A stretch of DNA of 9,477 nucleotides, from assembly GCA_028819835.1 (NCBI GenBank), contig JAPPKR010000040.1, positions 1 through 9,477 of the forward strand, in the 5' to 3' direction. Of this stretch, positions 1 to 5,728 are shown in pieces. Position numbers and translations under genes: made by a program. Position 1 is the stretch's first letter. The number at the start of each line of letters is the position of its first letter. The DNA is from a bacterium (lineage in GTDB: Bacteria > Actinomycetota > Acidimicrobiia > UBA5794 > ZC4RG35). The notes below the pieces were generated by a model. The model was not told the DNA's origin. It worked only from the letters and a program-made list of their open reading frames with translations, and ran no database searches.

Positions 1-210
1 TTCCAGGAGAAGTACTACGCCCACCACTACGGACGCGACCCCGACGCCCGGGACCACTACCGGGACCATCCCCTGTACGAACGCACCATCCAGTTCTGCG
101 CCGACTACGACCAGGTCTCGTTCGACCCTGACTATCCCACCGAGCCTCTCGAGTTCTTCGAGCCCATGGTCCGCCGCGTCCTCTCCGAGCCCCGCCACCC
201 GTCCACCTGA
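1..210 (+). CDS. C-terminal end of an HD-domain phosphohydrolase/oxygenase-like protein (5' partial)
   Basis: Frame 1 is open from the window edge to TGA at 208-210 and gives 69 residues beginning FQEKYYAHHYGRDPDARD. The text is rich in His, Asp, Tyr and Arg and contains the segments DHPLYERTIQFCADYDQ and PLEFFEPMVRRVL. This resembles the C-terminal helices of HD-superfamily metal-dependent phosphohydrolases and PhnZ-like mixed-valent di-iron oxygenases, where an Asp shortly after a W/Y contributes late to the fold. The metal-binding HD motif itself would lie upstream of the window and cannot be seen, so substrate and reaction are unknown. Codon use is strongly GC-ending, like the neighbours, so it is a real gene. 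It converges on the aspartic protease gene with 14 bases between stops. The HD assignment is from memory of family look and is moderate; the coding call is firm. Confidence 0.6.
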   Translation, partial: FQEKYYAHHYGRDPDARDHYRDHPLYERTIQFCADYDQVSFDPDYPTEPLEFFEPMVRRVLSEPRHPST

Positions 211-212
211 CG

Positions 213-224
213 CTCCGGCCGGAG
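213..224. terminator. Palindrome between convergent stop codons, possible bidirectional terminator
   Basis: CTCCGGCCGGAG is a perfect 12-base palindrome lying between the TGA at 208-210 on the plus strand and the TGA at 225-227 on the minus strand. As RNA it can form a short GC stem, extendable by one G-U pair. There is no T-tract on either side, so a classical intrinsic terminator is not supported; a U-less actinobacterial-type terminator is only an inference from position. Confidence 0.3.
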
Positions 225-584
225 TCAGAGTCGGCTGGACCGTCGCTTGTACAGAGACTGGTTTTGCGGGTCTATGGCGATGCGTGCCGACTGGAGAACC
301 GTTACGCCTAGCAAGCACTCGGTGTCATCCTCTCCGAACAGGATGGTGGCTCCGGCGATCTGTCCCATGATTTCCACCTCCGCCGTCGTGACGTCAAAGG
401 AGACCTCACTGCCGTCCGCCAACTCGTACAACCGCTGGCCCTTGGGCTTCAACCCGATGGTCTCGAGGTGAGTTCTGGGCACCAGCGAGTCGATGGCGCC
501 CGTGTCCACAAGGAACTTCCCTTCCCAGGCCTTGTCAGGCTCTGCTGGATTCCGAATGATTGCTGAAGCGTGTATCACCCCCAT
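225..584 (-). CDS. Retropepsin-like clan AA aspartic protease
   Basis: A 119-residue protein beginning MGVIHASAIIRNP. It carries FLVDTGAIDSLVPR, the D-T/S-G active-site loop of retroviral-type (clan AA) aspartic proteases, at about residues 24-37, followed by the flap-like segment YELADGSEV and the late hydrophobic-glycine motif CLLGVTVLQS that packs against the active site. Single-domain proteins of this size act as homodimers, each giving one Asp. There is no signal peptide, so it is presumably cytoplasmic; its substrate is unknown. The frame stays open upstream to a GTG at 693-695, but the ATG at 582-584 has AAGGAGG four bases upstream, and the family normally begins near this M-G-x-I/V segment, so I chose it. 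It is convergent with the HD-type gene. Such genes are scattered in bacteria and no role is established for this one. Confidence 0.85.
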   Translation of the reverse strand: MGVIHASAIIRNPAEPDKAWEGKFLVDTGAIDSLVPRTHLETIGLKPKGQRLYELADGSEVSFDVTTAEVEIMGQIAGATILFGEDDTECLLGVTVLQSARIAIDPQNQSLYKRRSSRL

Positions 585-588
585 TGGG

Positions 589-595
589 CCTCCTT
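589..595 (-). promoter_or_regulatory. Shine-Dalgarno site that decides the protease start
   Basis: On the minus strand GGAAGGAGG is followed by CCCA and then ATG at 584. This is much stronger than anything before the GTG at 695, and it argues that the extra 37 N-terminal residues of the longer reading frame are not translated. Confidence 0.65.
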
Positions 596-719
596 CCCTC
601 AATCCCGTAGCTAGACGAACGGCCGCCGGCCCACCTCCAACCCTGCCTGAAATAATAACCGGTGGCGGAATGTAAAGCCCTTCTACGTGGGACACGAATC
701 TTTCGCGATTCCTTAGAAC

Positions 720-735
720 CAGGCTGTCACACCCC
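720..735. repeat. Copy 1 of a 16-base intergenic motif
   Basis: CAGGCTGTCACACCCC; a second copy at 4107-4122 differs only at the fourth base (A for G). This copy ends 18 bases before the ATG at 754. Function unknown; see the findings. Confidence 0.45.
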
Positions 736-753
736 TCCGGCAGAATCTTCGTT

Positions 754-1008
754 ATGCCCGAACCACCCGCAACCGGACGCCCGCGAGATCCCGAGACCGG
801 CAGGTTCGTCGCTCCCTGTCCCTTCTACCCCAAGCACCCGGCCACATGTCACGAGCCGATCTGGACGCACTTCGGATGCCTCTGGCCAGATGACCTACCT
901 CCGGAAGAAGTCGGGAGATTCTTCGGCGCAACCGAGAGACCATGGTCGGATCCGGAAGCCCGGAAGACCGTTTTCGGAGGAGTCGGCGGCATCTACTTCG
1001 GCGGATAG
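754..1008 (+). CDS. Hypothetical small Cys/His-containing protein, 84 residues
   Basis: The ORF runs from ATG 754 to TAG 1006-1008. The N-terminus is Pro-rich and contains RDPETGRFV, a phrase common in small basic or linker segments. The middle has Cys at 22, 32 and 42 and His at 28, 33 and 39, a spacing that could bind a metal, and the C-terminus is Gly/Phe-rich. Third positions are mostly G or C and the composition (Trp, Phe, Tyr, acidic residues) looks like a real protein, better than the overlapping frames on either strand. No convincing ribosome binding site precedes the ATG. It lies alone in the gap between the aspartic protease and the sugar dehydrogenase. I do not recognise a family. 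It may be a small accessory gene or a chance ORF in high-GC DNA. Confidence 0.4.
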   Translation: MPEPPATGRPRDPETGRFVAPCPFYPKHPATCHEPIWTHFGCLWPDDLPPEEVGRFFGATERPWSDPEARKTVFGGVGGIYFGG

Positions 1009-1038
1009 GCGTCCCCCGACTGATCAGTGTGAAGAGCG

Positions 1039-2385
1039 TCAGGAACCAGGCTCGACTCGGTAGACCGAGTCGGTAGTGAGGACGTACATCTCTCCAGAGC
1101 CGTCTGTGCCGAAGGAGACCACGTTGCCCAGGTCGGGAGCCCATTCTCGCAGGTCCATGGCGAGGGTGCCGTCCCATCGGAAGCTGCGGAGGTAGCCGCC
1201 GCAGTAATCCGAGTAGAAGTAGTGACCCTGGAGGCCGGGCATGGCCGGTCCTCGGTAGACGATGCCGCCGGTGACAGAACAGGTTCCCCCATCGTCATGG
1301 GCTATCTCCAGCACCGGTAGGGTGAGCCCCGTCGGATCGCAGCCTTGGCGGGGGTCGTAGCAGTGGAAGCCTTCGGTGATCGGCCATCCGAAGTTGAGGC
1401 CCGGCTCGGACAGGTTCGCCAGGCTGATCTCCTCATAGGCGTCCTGGCCGACGTCGGCGATGTAGGTCAGGCCGGTGGGTTCGTCGATCCAGAATCGCCA
1501 GGGGTTGCGGAGTCCGTACCACCAAACCTCGGAAGTCACCTGGTCGGGGTGGATGCGCACCAGTGCCGCCAGGGGTGTATCCGGGCGCTGGCCGTGGCCG
1601 TAGTAGTCGCCCGCCCGGCCGCCGTCCCCCAGGCCCAGGTACAGGTAGCCGTCTGGTCCGAACTGGATCATCCCCCCGTTGTGGTTGGTGGCGGGTTGCT
1701 GGGTGAAGAAGATGATTCTCTCCGAGTCGGGATCGGCGGTTCGTCCGTCATCGGAAAGGGAGAACTCGGAGACCACGGTGTGACCGCCCAGATTGCTGTA
1801 GTGGACGAACAGGCGCAAGGGCTGGGCCGGATGGAGAGCGATGCCCAACAAGCCTTGCTCTCCACGGAACGTCACCTTCTCGGAGAGATCCAGCACCAGT
1901 TGATCGGCGATCTCGTCATCGAGGATGAAGTGGATCCGTCCTCCTTGTTCGGCCAGGAGGGAATGGTCGGCGCCCGGGGAGGCGGTGAGAAAGATCGGGT
2001 TTTGCGCCCCCTGGGCGACTTCGACGAATCGGAGAGAGTCGGGAGGAAGCGCCCTGGTGGTGGGGGGAGTTTCTTCGGGCTCGGGTGGCGGGGAGGCGTC
2101 AGCGGGAACGGAGGTCGCGGCATTGGTGGTAGTAGCCGTGGAGGTGGTGGTTGTCTGGTCGCTCTCGGATGGGGAAGCTTCGTCGGATGAAGGGGAGGGC
2201 CGTTCTTCGGGAGGGGATGCAGCGGTTGCAACGGTGGTGACCGGAGAGGTGGTGATAGGGGAGGCCGGAGCGGAGGTGGTCTCCGATGTCTCAGGTGGGA
2301 GTGCCCTTTCCTGGGCATCCGAGCAGGCCGCGATCATCAACACCGCCGCCAAGCACACCAGGCTCCTGCCGTTCCATAGTGACAT
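1039..2385 (-). CDS. PQQ-dependent sugar dehydrogenase-family lipoprotein (glucose/sorbosone dehydrogenase fold)
   Basis: The 448-residue protein starts with a lipoprotein signal peptide ending in IAAC, so Cys21 is the likely lipidated residue and the protein is exported and membrane-anchored. Residues about 22-115 are a low-complexity Ser/Thr/Pro/Glu linker. The rest is a six-bladed propeller of the GSDH family: GEQGLLGIALHP (175-186), NHNGGMIQFGPDGYLYLGLGDGG (234-256), GLRNPWRF (291-298), YIADVGQ...EEI (308-320), LNFGWP (330-335), GGIVYRG (373-379) and GHYFYSDYCGG (387-397). By comparison with soluble glucose dehydrogenase, His235 would be the catalytic base and Arg292 a PQQ contact. Such enzymes oxidise aldoses with PQQ, but many members have no known substrate. 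AGGAGG lies 10 bases before the ATG. It is divergent from the methyltransferase. No PQQ synthesis gene is in the window. Confidence 0.92.
   Translation of the reverse strand: MSLWNGRSLVCLAAVLMIAACSDAQERALPPETSETTSAPASPITTSPVTTVATAASPPEERPSPSSDEASPSESDQTTTTSTATTTNAATSVPADASPPPEPEETPPTTRALPPDSLRFVEVAQGAQNPIFLTASPGADHSLLAEQGGRIHFILDDEIADQLVLDLSEKVTFRGEQGLLGIALHPAQPLRLFVHYSNLGGHTVVSEFSLSDDGRTADPDSERIIFFTQQPATNHNGGMIQFGPDGYLYLGLGDGGRAGDYYGHGQRPDTPLAALVRIHPDQVTSEVWWYGLRNPWRFWIDEPTGLTYIADVGQDAYEEISLANLSEPGLNFGWPITEGFHCYDPRQGCDPTGLTLPVLEIAHDDGGTCSVTGGIVYRGPAMPGLQGHYFYSDYCGGYLRSFRWDGTLAMDLREWAPDLGNVVSFGTDGSGEMYVLTTDSVYRVEPGS
1053..1072 (-). terminator. Perfect 8-bp stem-loop inside the 3' end of the sugar dehydrogenase gene
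   Basis: CGACTCGG-TAGA-CCGAGTCG on the plus strand is a perfect inverted repeat with a four-base loop. It covers the codons for DSVYRV just before the stop at 1039. No U-tract follows in the minus-strand RNA. It could be a U-less terminator or an mRNA 3' stabilising hairpin; coincidence from coding constraints is possible. Confidence 0.3.
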
Positions 2386-2395
2386 GTGAGTTGGT

Positions 2396-2401
2396 CCTCC
2401 T
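2396..2401 (-). promoter_or_regulatory. Ribosome binding site of the sugar dehydrogenase lipoprotein
   Basis: Minus-strand AGGAGG with a 10-base spacer to the ATG at 2385. It supports the start that gives a complete lipoprotein signal peptide. Confidence 0.7.
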
Positions 2402-2488
2402 CTCTATATCCGAAACCTACTGGACTGGGGGTCAACAAGGCCGCCCCGGGGCTCGGGGAGGCTCCCCTCCGCAGGTGCTGATCATCTA

Positions 2489-2494
2489 TATGAT
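2489..2494 (+). promoter_or_regulatory. Candidate -10 element for a leaderless methyltransferase mRNA
   Basis: TATGAT matches the actinobacterial -10 pattern TANNNT. Seven bases separate it from the ATG at 2502-2504, the spacing expected if transcription starts at or next to the A of the start codon. No good -35 hexamer is visible. The site sits inside TCATC-TATAT-GATGA (2482-2496), a 5-base inverted repeat that could be an operator. Confidence 0.4.
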
Positions 2495-2501
2495 GAATGG
2501 C

Positions 2502-4025
2502 ATGGAGGAAGGAGCGCCCCGGACACCGCGCCGTTCCACCAGCACCTCCGTGTTCGGAGCAGGTCGAAGAGAGAGCCATGACTCGTCGGCCTTTTACGCC
2601 CGTTTCAAGCCACCGGTCATCGATGACGACAATCGGGTCGGCTCCCGTCCTGACATGAACGGGCCGATCCTGGGAGATGCTCGGCGGATGGAAGAACTTC
2701 CCGACCGGTCCGTTGCGTTGGTGGTTACGTCTCCTCCCTACTTCGTAGGGAAGGAATACGAGGACGCGGTGCTACAGGCGGCTCGTTCCAACTCCCTTTC
2801 GGCTGAACTTCCGGGAGATTACCGGGAGTATCTCCGGCTCCTTCACGATGTCTTCGTCGAGTGCCGCAGGGTTCTGGAACCGGGCGGGCGCATGGCCGTA
2901 AACGTGGCCAATCTCGGGAGGAAACCCTATCGGAGCCTCTCCGCCGATGTCATCGGGATCTTCGAGTCTCTCGGCCTGCTACTCCGGGGGGAGATCATCT
3001 GGCGCAAGGCTTCCGCGGCCAGCGGTTCCTGTGCCTGGGGCTCATTCCGCAGCCCTGCCAATCCGGTGCTCAGGGACGTGACGGAGCGGGTGATCATCGC
3101 GTCCAAGGGCCGGTTTGATCGGGCTCTCACTTCTGCTCAACGACAAGCACAGGAGCTTCCCTTCCGTCCCAGCCTGGCCAACGACGAGTTCGTCGAAGCG
3201 ACCCTGGACGTGTGGGACATTCCTGCTGAGAGAGCCCGTCGGGTGGGTCACCCGGCGCCTTTTCCGGTGGAGCTTCCCTTGAGGCTCATCGATCTCTATA
3301 CATACCGAGACGACCTCGTGCTCGACCCCTTCATGGGGTCAGGCACGACTTTGGTGGCTGCTCACCGAGCAGGGAGGAGAGGGGTCGGATACGACATAAA
3401 CCCCGAATATGTGGACATGGCTCGGCAGAGGTTGGAGATGGTTCACCGGCGGCCCTTCCCGGAGGAGGAAGCCCAGGCAGCCAGGCCGTCCAACGGCGCT
3501 GTAGCCAGGACGGTGAGCGCCCGTGACCCCAATGAGCACTTCCAAGCGCGGGCGCTGCGGGAAGGGAAGAAAGCCCAGGACTTGGCGAGGGACGCCTTGA
3601 GTCATGCCGGGTTTCAGATTGTCAGGACAAATCCCCGGATAGCCAGGTTGGGCATCCAGTTCAACTTTCTGGTCGAGAACCGGCTTGGCCGAAGGTGGTA
3701 CGTGGACGTCTCGGGGGCTTTCACCACCGTCCGTCCGGGACTCATGCGAACCGACACCCTGTGGAAGACGCTGGGCCGGGCCCACGTCCATCACATGGCG
3801 GGAGACGGGACTCCGCTCCTGGTCCTGACCTCGAACCTGCCCAAGCCCGGGACCGAAGGATGGAAGGCTCTGAAAGCGGTGGGACCCCGAAGCGTGTTCG
3901 ACGCCATCGAGATCTTCGACCCGAAGGGCGCCGACCGCCTGGCGATATATGGAAGGGACGACAGAAGCCGTCCGACTGAGGGATTCTGGACCCCCGAACA
4001 GATCGAGCAAGCCTTCGCAGAGTAG
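2502..4025 (+). CDS. Beta-group site-specific DNA methyltransferase with an extra C-terminal domain
   Basis: About 507 residues. Catalytic motif IV TSPPY (76-80) precedes the S-adenosylmethionine motif DPFMGSGTT (275-283), the circularly permuted order of beta-group amino-methyltransferases. A Ser before PPY is more usual in N4-cytosine enzymes than N6-adenine ones, so it probably makes N4-methylcytosine. GHPAPFP (249-255) and YDINPEYV (297-304) are further expected motifs. Residues about 340-490 form an additional domain with VENRLGRRWYVDVSGAF, RTDTLWKTLGRAHVHH and a PLLVLTSNLP strand. This looks like an alpha/beta, possibly PD-(D/E)XK-derived fold, but the usual Lys is a Ser in VDVSG. The frame is open back to 2286. 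ATG 2502 is chosen because a TATGAT box lies just upstream; ATG 2490 or GTG 2550 remain possible. No restriction or specificity gene adjoins it, so it is an orphan methyltransferase or a fused system. Confidence 0.9.
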   Translation: MEEGAPRTPRRSTSTSVFGAGRRESHDSSAFYARFKPPVIDDDNRVGSRPDMNGPILGDARRMEELPDRSVALVVTSPPYFVGKEYEDAVLQAARSNSLSAELPGDYREYLRLLHDVFVECRRVLEPGGRMAVNVANLGRKPYRSLSADVIGIFESLGLLLRGEIIWRKASAASGSCAWGSFRSPANPVLRDVTERVIIASKGRFDRALTSAQRQAQELPFRPSLANDEFVEATLDVWDIPAERARRVGHPAPFPVELPLRLIDLYTYRDDLVLDPFMGSGTTLVAAHRAGRRGVGYDINPEYVDMARQRLEMVHRRPFPEEEAQAARPSNGAVARTVSARDPNEHFQARALREGKKAQDLARDALSHAGFQIVRTNPRIARLGIQFNFLVENRLGRRWYVDVSGAFTTVRPGLMRTDTLWKTLGRAHVHHMAGDGTPLLVLTSNLPKPGTEGWKALKAVGPRSVFDAIEIFDPKGADRLAIYGRDDRSRPTEGFWTPEQIEQAFAE

Positions 4026-4106
4026 TTCGGGAGGGAGATCCGGCCGACCCCCGCGCGGAGGACAGGCGGCGTAAGGCTCCCGTAGACCAGACCAGGCGCG
4101 GAATCT

Positions 4107-4122
4107 CAGACTGTCACACCCC
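4107..4122. repeat. Copy 2 of the 16-base intergenic motif
   Basis: CAGACTGTCACACCCC, matching 720-735 at 15 of 16 bases. It lies in the gap between the methyltransferase stop and the 342-residue unknown gene, 57 bases before that gene's ATG. Being in the same orientation relative to a downstream ORF as copy 1, it could be a promoter-associated or RNA element. Confidence 0.45.
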
Positions 4123-4165
4123 CCTCTTACGGTTGTGGAGATACAGCAACAGGACTATCACCACC

Positions 4166-4171
4166 AGGAGG
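4166..4171 (+). promoter_or_regulatory. Ribosome binding site of the 342-residue unknown gene
   Basis: AGGAGG followed by eight bases and then ATG at 4180. A strong and well-spaced site that fixes the start. Confidence 0.75.
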
Positions 4172-4179
4172 TGTGAACC

Positions 4180-5208
4180 ATGAGCGGGACTACCCGGACC
4201 AGAGAACCACAAGAGAGTCAGAAGGTGCGGGGGGTGGTCGAACTCAGGGCCGACCGCATGGGGTTCTCCTTCCCCGTCCACGAGGACGCAGAGTTCACTA
4301 TTGACTTTCAGCGCACTCTCCGGATCCCCGACGACGGTCGGGAGCATTTTCTGCCGCCGGGACTGGGGAGATTCCCCCTTGATCTGGTGGACGACTACGC
4401 TGATCGGGTCCCGGAGGCTTGGCGAGAACACGGCGGGGTCTTTCTCCCCATGTACCAGTCCGAGGCGATGTGGATCAACTTCGGCGGCGGGTATCCGATG
4501 GCCGTCAAGGTGGCTGCGGGGAAGATCAACGCGCTGACCGGCGAGGAATGGACAGAGGACCTCTGCGAGGATCCTCAGGACTATCTGGTGGTCCCCGATC
4601 AACCGTGGCTGGACGGGTTCAGTATCAAGCGGGGCCTGATTCGCCAGTTCGTGGCGATGCGGCTGGGTGAGGGGTACACGGCCGAGGAGCAACTGACCGG
4701 CAAGGCCCGCCACGGCGGCGTCCAGATCACCGCGTACCCGATGAAGGCCACGGAATATAAGGCGCGATTCCCCAGGATGGACAGACGCTCCGATGTCATG
4801 TACTGCATGGAGCTTTCCGCCGCTCCTGCCGAAGAAATGGGACTGGCGCCGGGGGGTCTCATGCGCCAGGAGATCTACGAAGACGACTACGGAATAGATG
4901 TGTGGGACACCACGGCTGGCGTCAGTTGCTATGTGCACATCGTCAACAGCCTCCAGTACTTCTCGGTGTGCGGGGTCGCCCCGCCGCACCGGCCTCCCAC
5001 CGCGGGGGAGTATGCCGAGGCGGGGTTGCCGTGGTTCGACTACTACGACGCCGATCGGGCGGCTCTGGCCGGCGCCGAAAAGCTGGCCGGCTTGGACAGT
5101 GTCGCCGAGCGCCGGGTCAAGGAAGGACGGGTGGTCCGCACCGAGGGCCCCCTGGGGCCGGTGGTGGTCCAGCCGCTGTCTCCGGATGATCTCCTGAGAG
5201 CCAACTGA
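4180..5208 (+). CDS. Conserved-looking soluble protein of unknown function, 342 residues
   Basis: I cannot name a family. There is no signal peptide or membrane segment; the N-terminus is polar, so it is probably cytoplasmic. The central block has dense aromatic and glycine motifs typical of a conserved globular domain: EAMWINFGGGYPMAVKVAAGKINAL (96-119 region), PQDYLVVPDQPWLDGF (132-147), IRQFVAMRLGEGYTAEEQLTG (154-174) and GGVQITAYPMK (179-189). A second part (about 205-268) has Cys at 209, 250 and 264 and the segment VWDTTAGVSCYVHIVNS. The C-terminus ends in a charged, Ala/Leu-rich helix and a short VVVQPLSPDDLL tail. Codon use is like the neighbours, so no recent transfer is evident. It has its own strong ribosome binding site 154 bases after the methyltransferase stop, so it is probably transcribed separately. 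It is convergent with trmL. Confidence 0.88.
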   Translation: MSGTTRTREPQESQKVRGVVELRADRMGFSFPVHEDAEFTIDFQRTLRIPDDGREHFLPPGLGRFPLDLVDDYADRVPEAWREHGGVFLPMYQSEAMWINFGGGYPMAVKVAAGKINALTGEEWTEDLCEDPQDYLVVPDQPWLDGFSIKRGLIRQFVAMRLGEGYTAEEQLTGKARHGGVQITAYPMKATEYKARFPRMDRRSDVMYCMELSAAPAEEMGLAPGGLMRQEIYEDDYGIDVWDTTAGVSCYVHIVNSLQYFSVCGVAPPHRPPTAGEYAEAGLPWFDYYDADRAALAGAEKLAGLDSVAERRVKEGRVVRTEGPLGPVVVQPLSPDDLLRAN

Positions 5209-5237
5209 GGGCAGGCTCCGGACCGCGGTCAGCCCTC
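5207..5237. terminator. Possible bidirectional terminator between convergent genes
   Basis: GAGGGC (5207-5212) pairs with GCCCTC (5232-5237), enclosing the perfect palindrome GACCGCGGTC (5221-5230). It begins inside the stop codon of the 342-residue gene and lies 26 bases beyond the end of trmL. There is no T-tract, so termination is inferred only from position and pairing. Confidence 0.3.
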
Positions 5238-5263
5238 CGCTGTAGCTCTTTGTCCGGTGGCGC

Positions 5264-5728
5264 TCAGACGGCGCCCATGTAGCGGTGGTGCGACCAGGCT
5301 TCGTAGACCACGATGGCCACCGCGTTGGCCAGGTTGAGGCTGCGCACGCCGGGCAGCATGGGGATGCGAGCGGTCTCGTCGACCCATAGGGCGGACGTCA
5401 CCTCTTCGGGGAGCCCGGTCGACTCGGGCCCGAACAGCAGGGCGTCGCCTGGTGCGTAGTCGAGCGAGGAGTGCCAGGTGGCGCCCAGGGGCGAGAAGGC
5501 GAATACCCGTTGGGGATCCTCGGAGTCCATCCATGCCTCGAGGCTCTCGTGCACCTGGGTGATCACCCTCTCCCGGTAGTCCATCCCCGCCCGCTTCAGG
5601 CGGGTGTCGGACATCTCGAATCCCAGGGGCTCGATGAGGTGGAGAAGGCAGCCGGTGTTGGCTGCGAGGCGCATGATGGCGCCGGTGTTGGGCGGTATCT
5701 CCGGCTGGTAGAGAACGATGGAGAACAC
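5264..5728 (-). CDS. trmL: tRNA (cytidine/uridine-34)-2'-O-methyltransferase TrmL
   Basis: A 154-residue SPOUT methyltransferase, the usual length for TrmL. It has the family's N-terminal YQPEIPPNTGAIMRLAANTG (7-26), the LKRAGMDY motif (44-51), and the SPOUT trefoil-knot cofactor motifs LLFGPESTGLP (97-107) and RIPMLPGVRSLNLANAVAIV (121-140). TrmL uses S-adenosylmethionine to methylate the ribose of the wobble base (position 34) of tRNA-Leu isoacceptors in the cytoplasm. The start is GTG at 5726-5728, giving MFSIVLYQPE, which aligns with the family start. No good ribosome binding site precedes it and the codon sits in a hairpin, so translation may depend on coupling to fabF, whose stop is 22 bases upstream. 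It is the last gene of a leftward four-gene run. Confidence 0.95.
   Translation of the reverse strand: MFSIVLYQPEIPPNTGAIMRLAANTGCLLHLIEPLGFEMSDTRLKRAGMDYRERVITQVHESLEAWMDSEDPQRVFAFSPLGATWHSSLDYAPGDALLFGPESTGLPEEVTSALWVDETARIPMLPGVRSLNLANAVAIVVYEAWSHHRYMGAV

Larger units (their letters stand above)
585..753. other. Intergenic stretch with a short inverted repeat
   Basis: This holds the presumed promoter of the leftward protease gene and the upstream region of the rightward small ORF at 754. GAATC-TTTCGC-GATTC (696-711) is a 5-base inverted repeat that could be an operator, but it is short enough to be chance. It also contains one copy of the CAGRCTGTCACACCCC motif at 720-735. The minus-strand frame continuing upstream of the protease is open here but lacks a ribosome binding site. 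Nothing else is recognised. Confidence 0.4.

Noticed and set aside
752..1177. 141-codon Arg-rich open frame on the minus strand
   Set aside because: Overlaps the 3' end of the sugar dehydrogenase in another frame; the composition (Arg over 20% by eye) is that of a shadow frame.
1345..2190. 281-codon open frame on the plus strand
   Set aside because: Antisense to the sugar dehydrogenase; Gly/Val-rich translation with no recognisable motif.
2403..2435. TTGACC and TATAGA on the minus strand as a promoter for the sugar dehydrogenase gene
   Set aside because: The spacer is 21 bases and the predicted start would fall inside the AGGAGG ribosome binding site, so this pair is unlikely to be the working promoter.
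2286..2501. N-terminal extension of the methyltransferase reading frame
   Set aside because: It would overlap the divergent sugar dehydrogenase start and its ribosome binding site, and the translation there lacks any domain character.
3339..4010. 223-codon open frame on the minus strand
   Set aside because: Antisense to the methyltransferase C-terminal domain; no ribosome binding site or recognisable motif.
4026..4179. Search for a riboswitch or small RNA in the gap before the 342-residue gene
   Set aside because: No strong extended stem structure or known riboswitch signature was found by eye; only the 16-base motif stands out.
4114..4989. 291-codon open frame on the minus strand
   Set aside because: Antisense to the 342-residue gene, which has the stronger start signal and better composition; the minus frame is His/Arg/Pro-rich.
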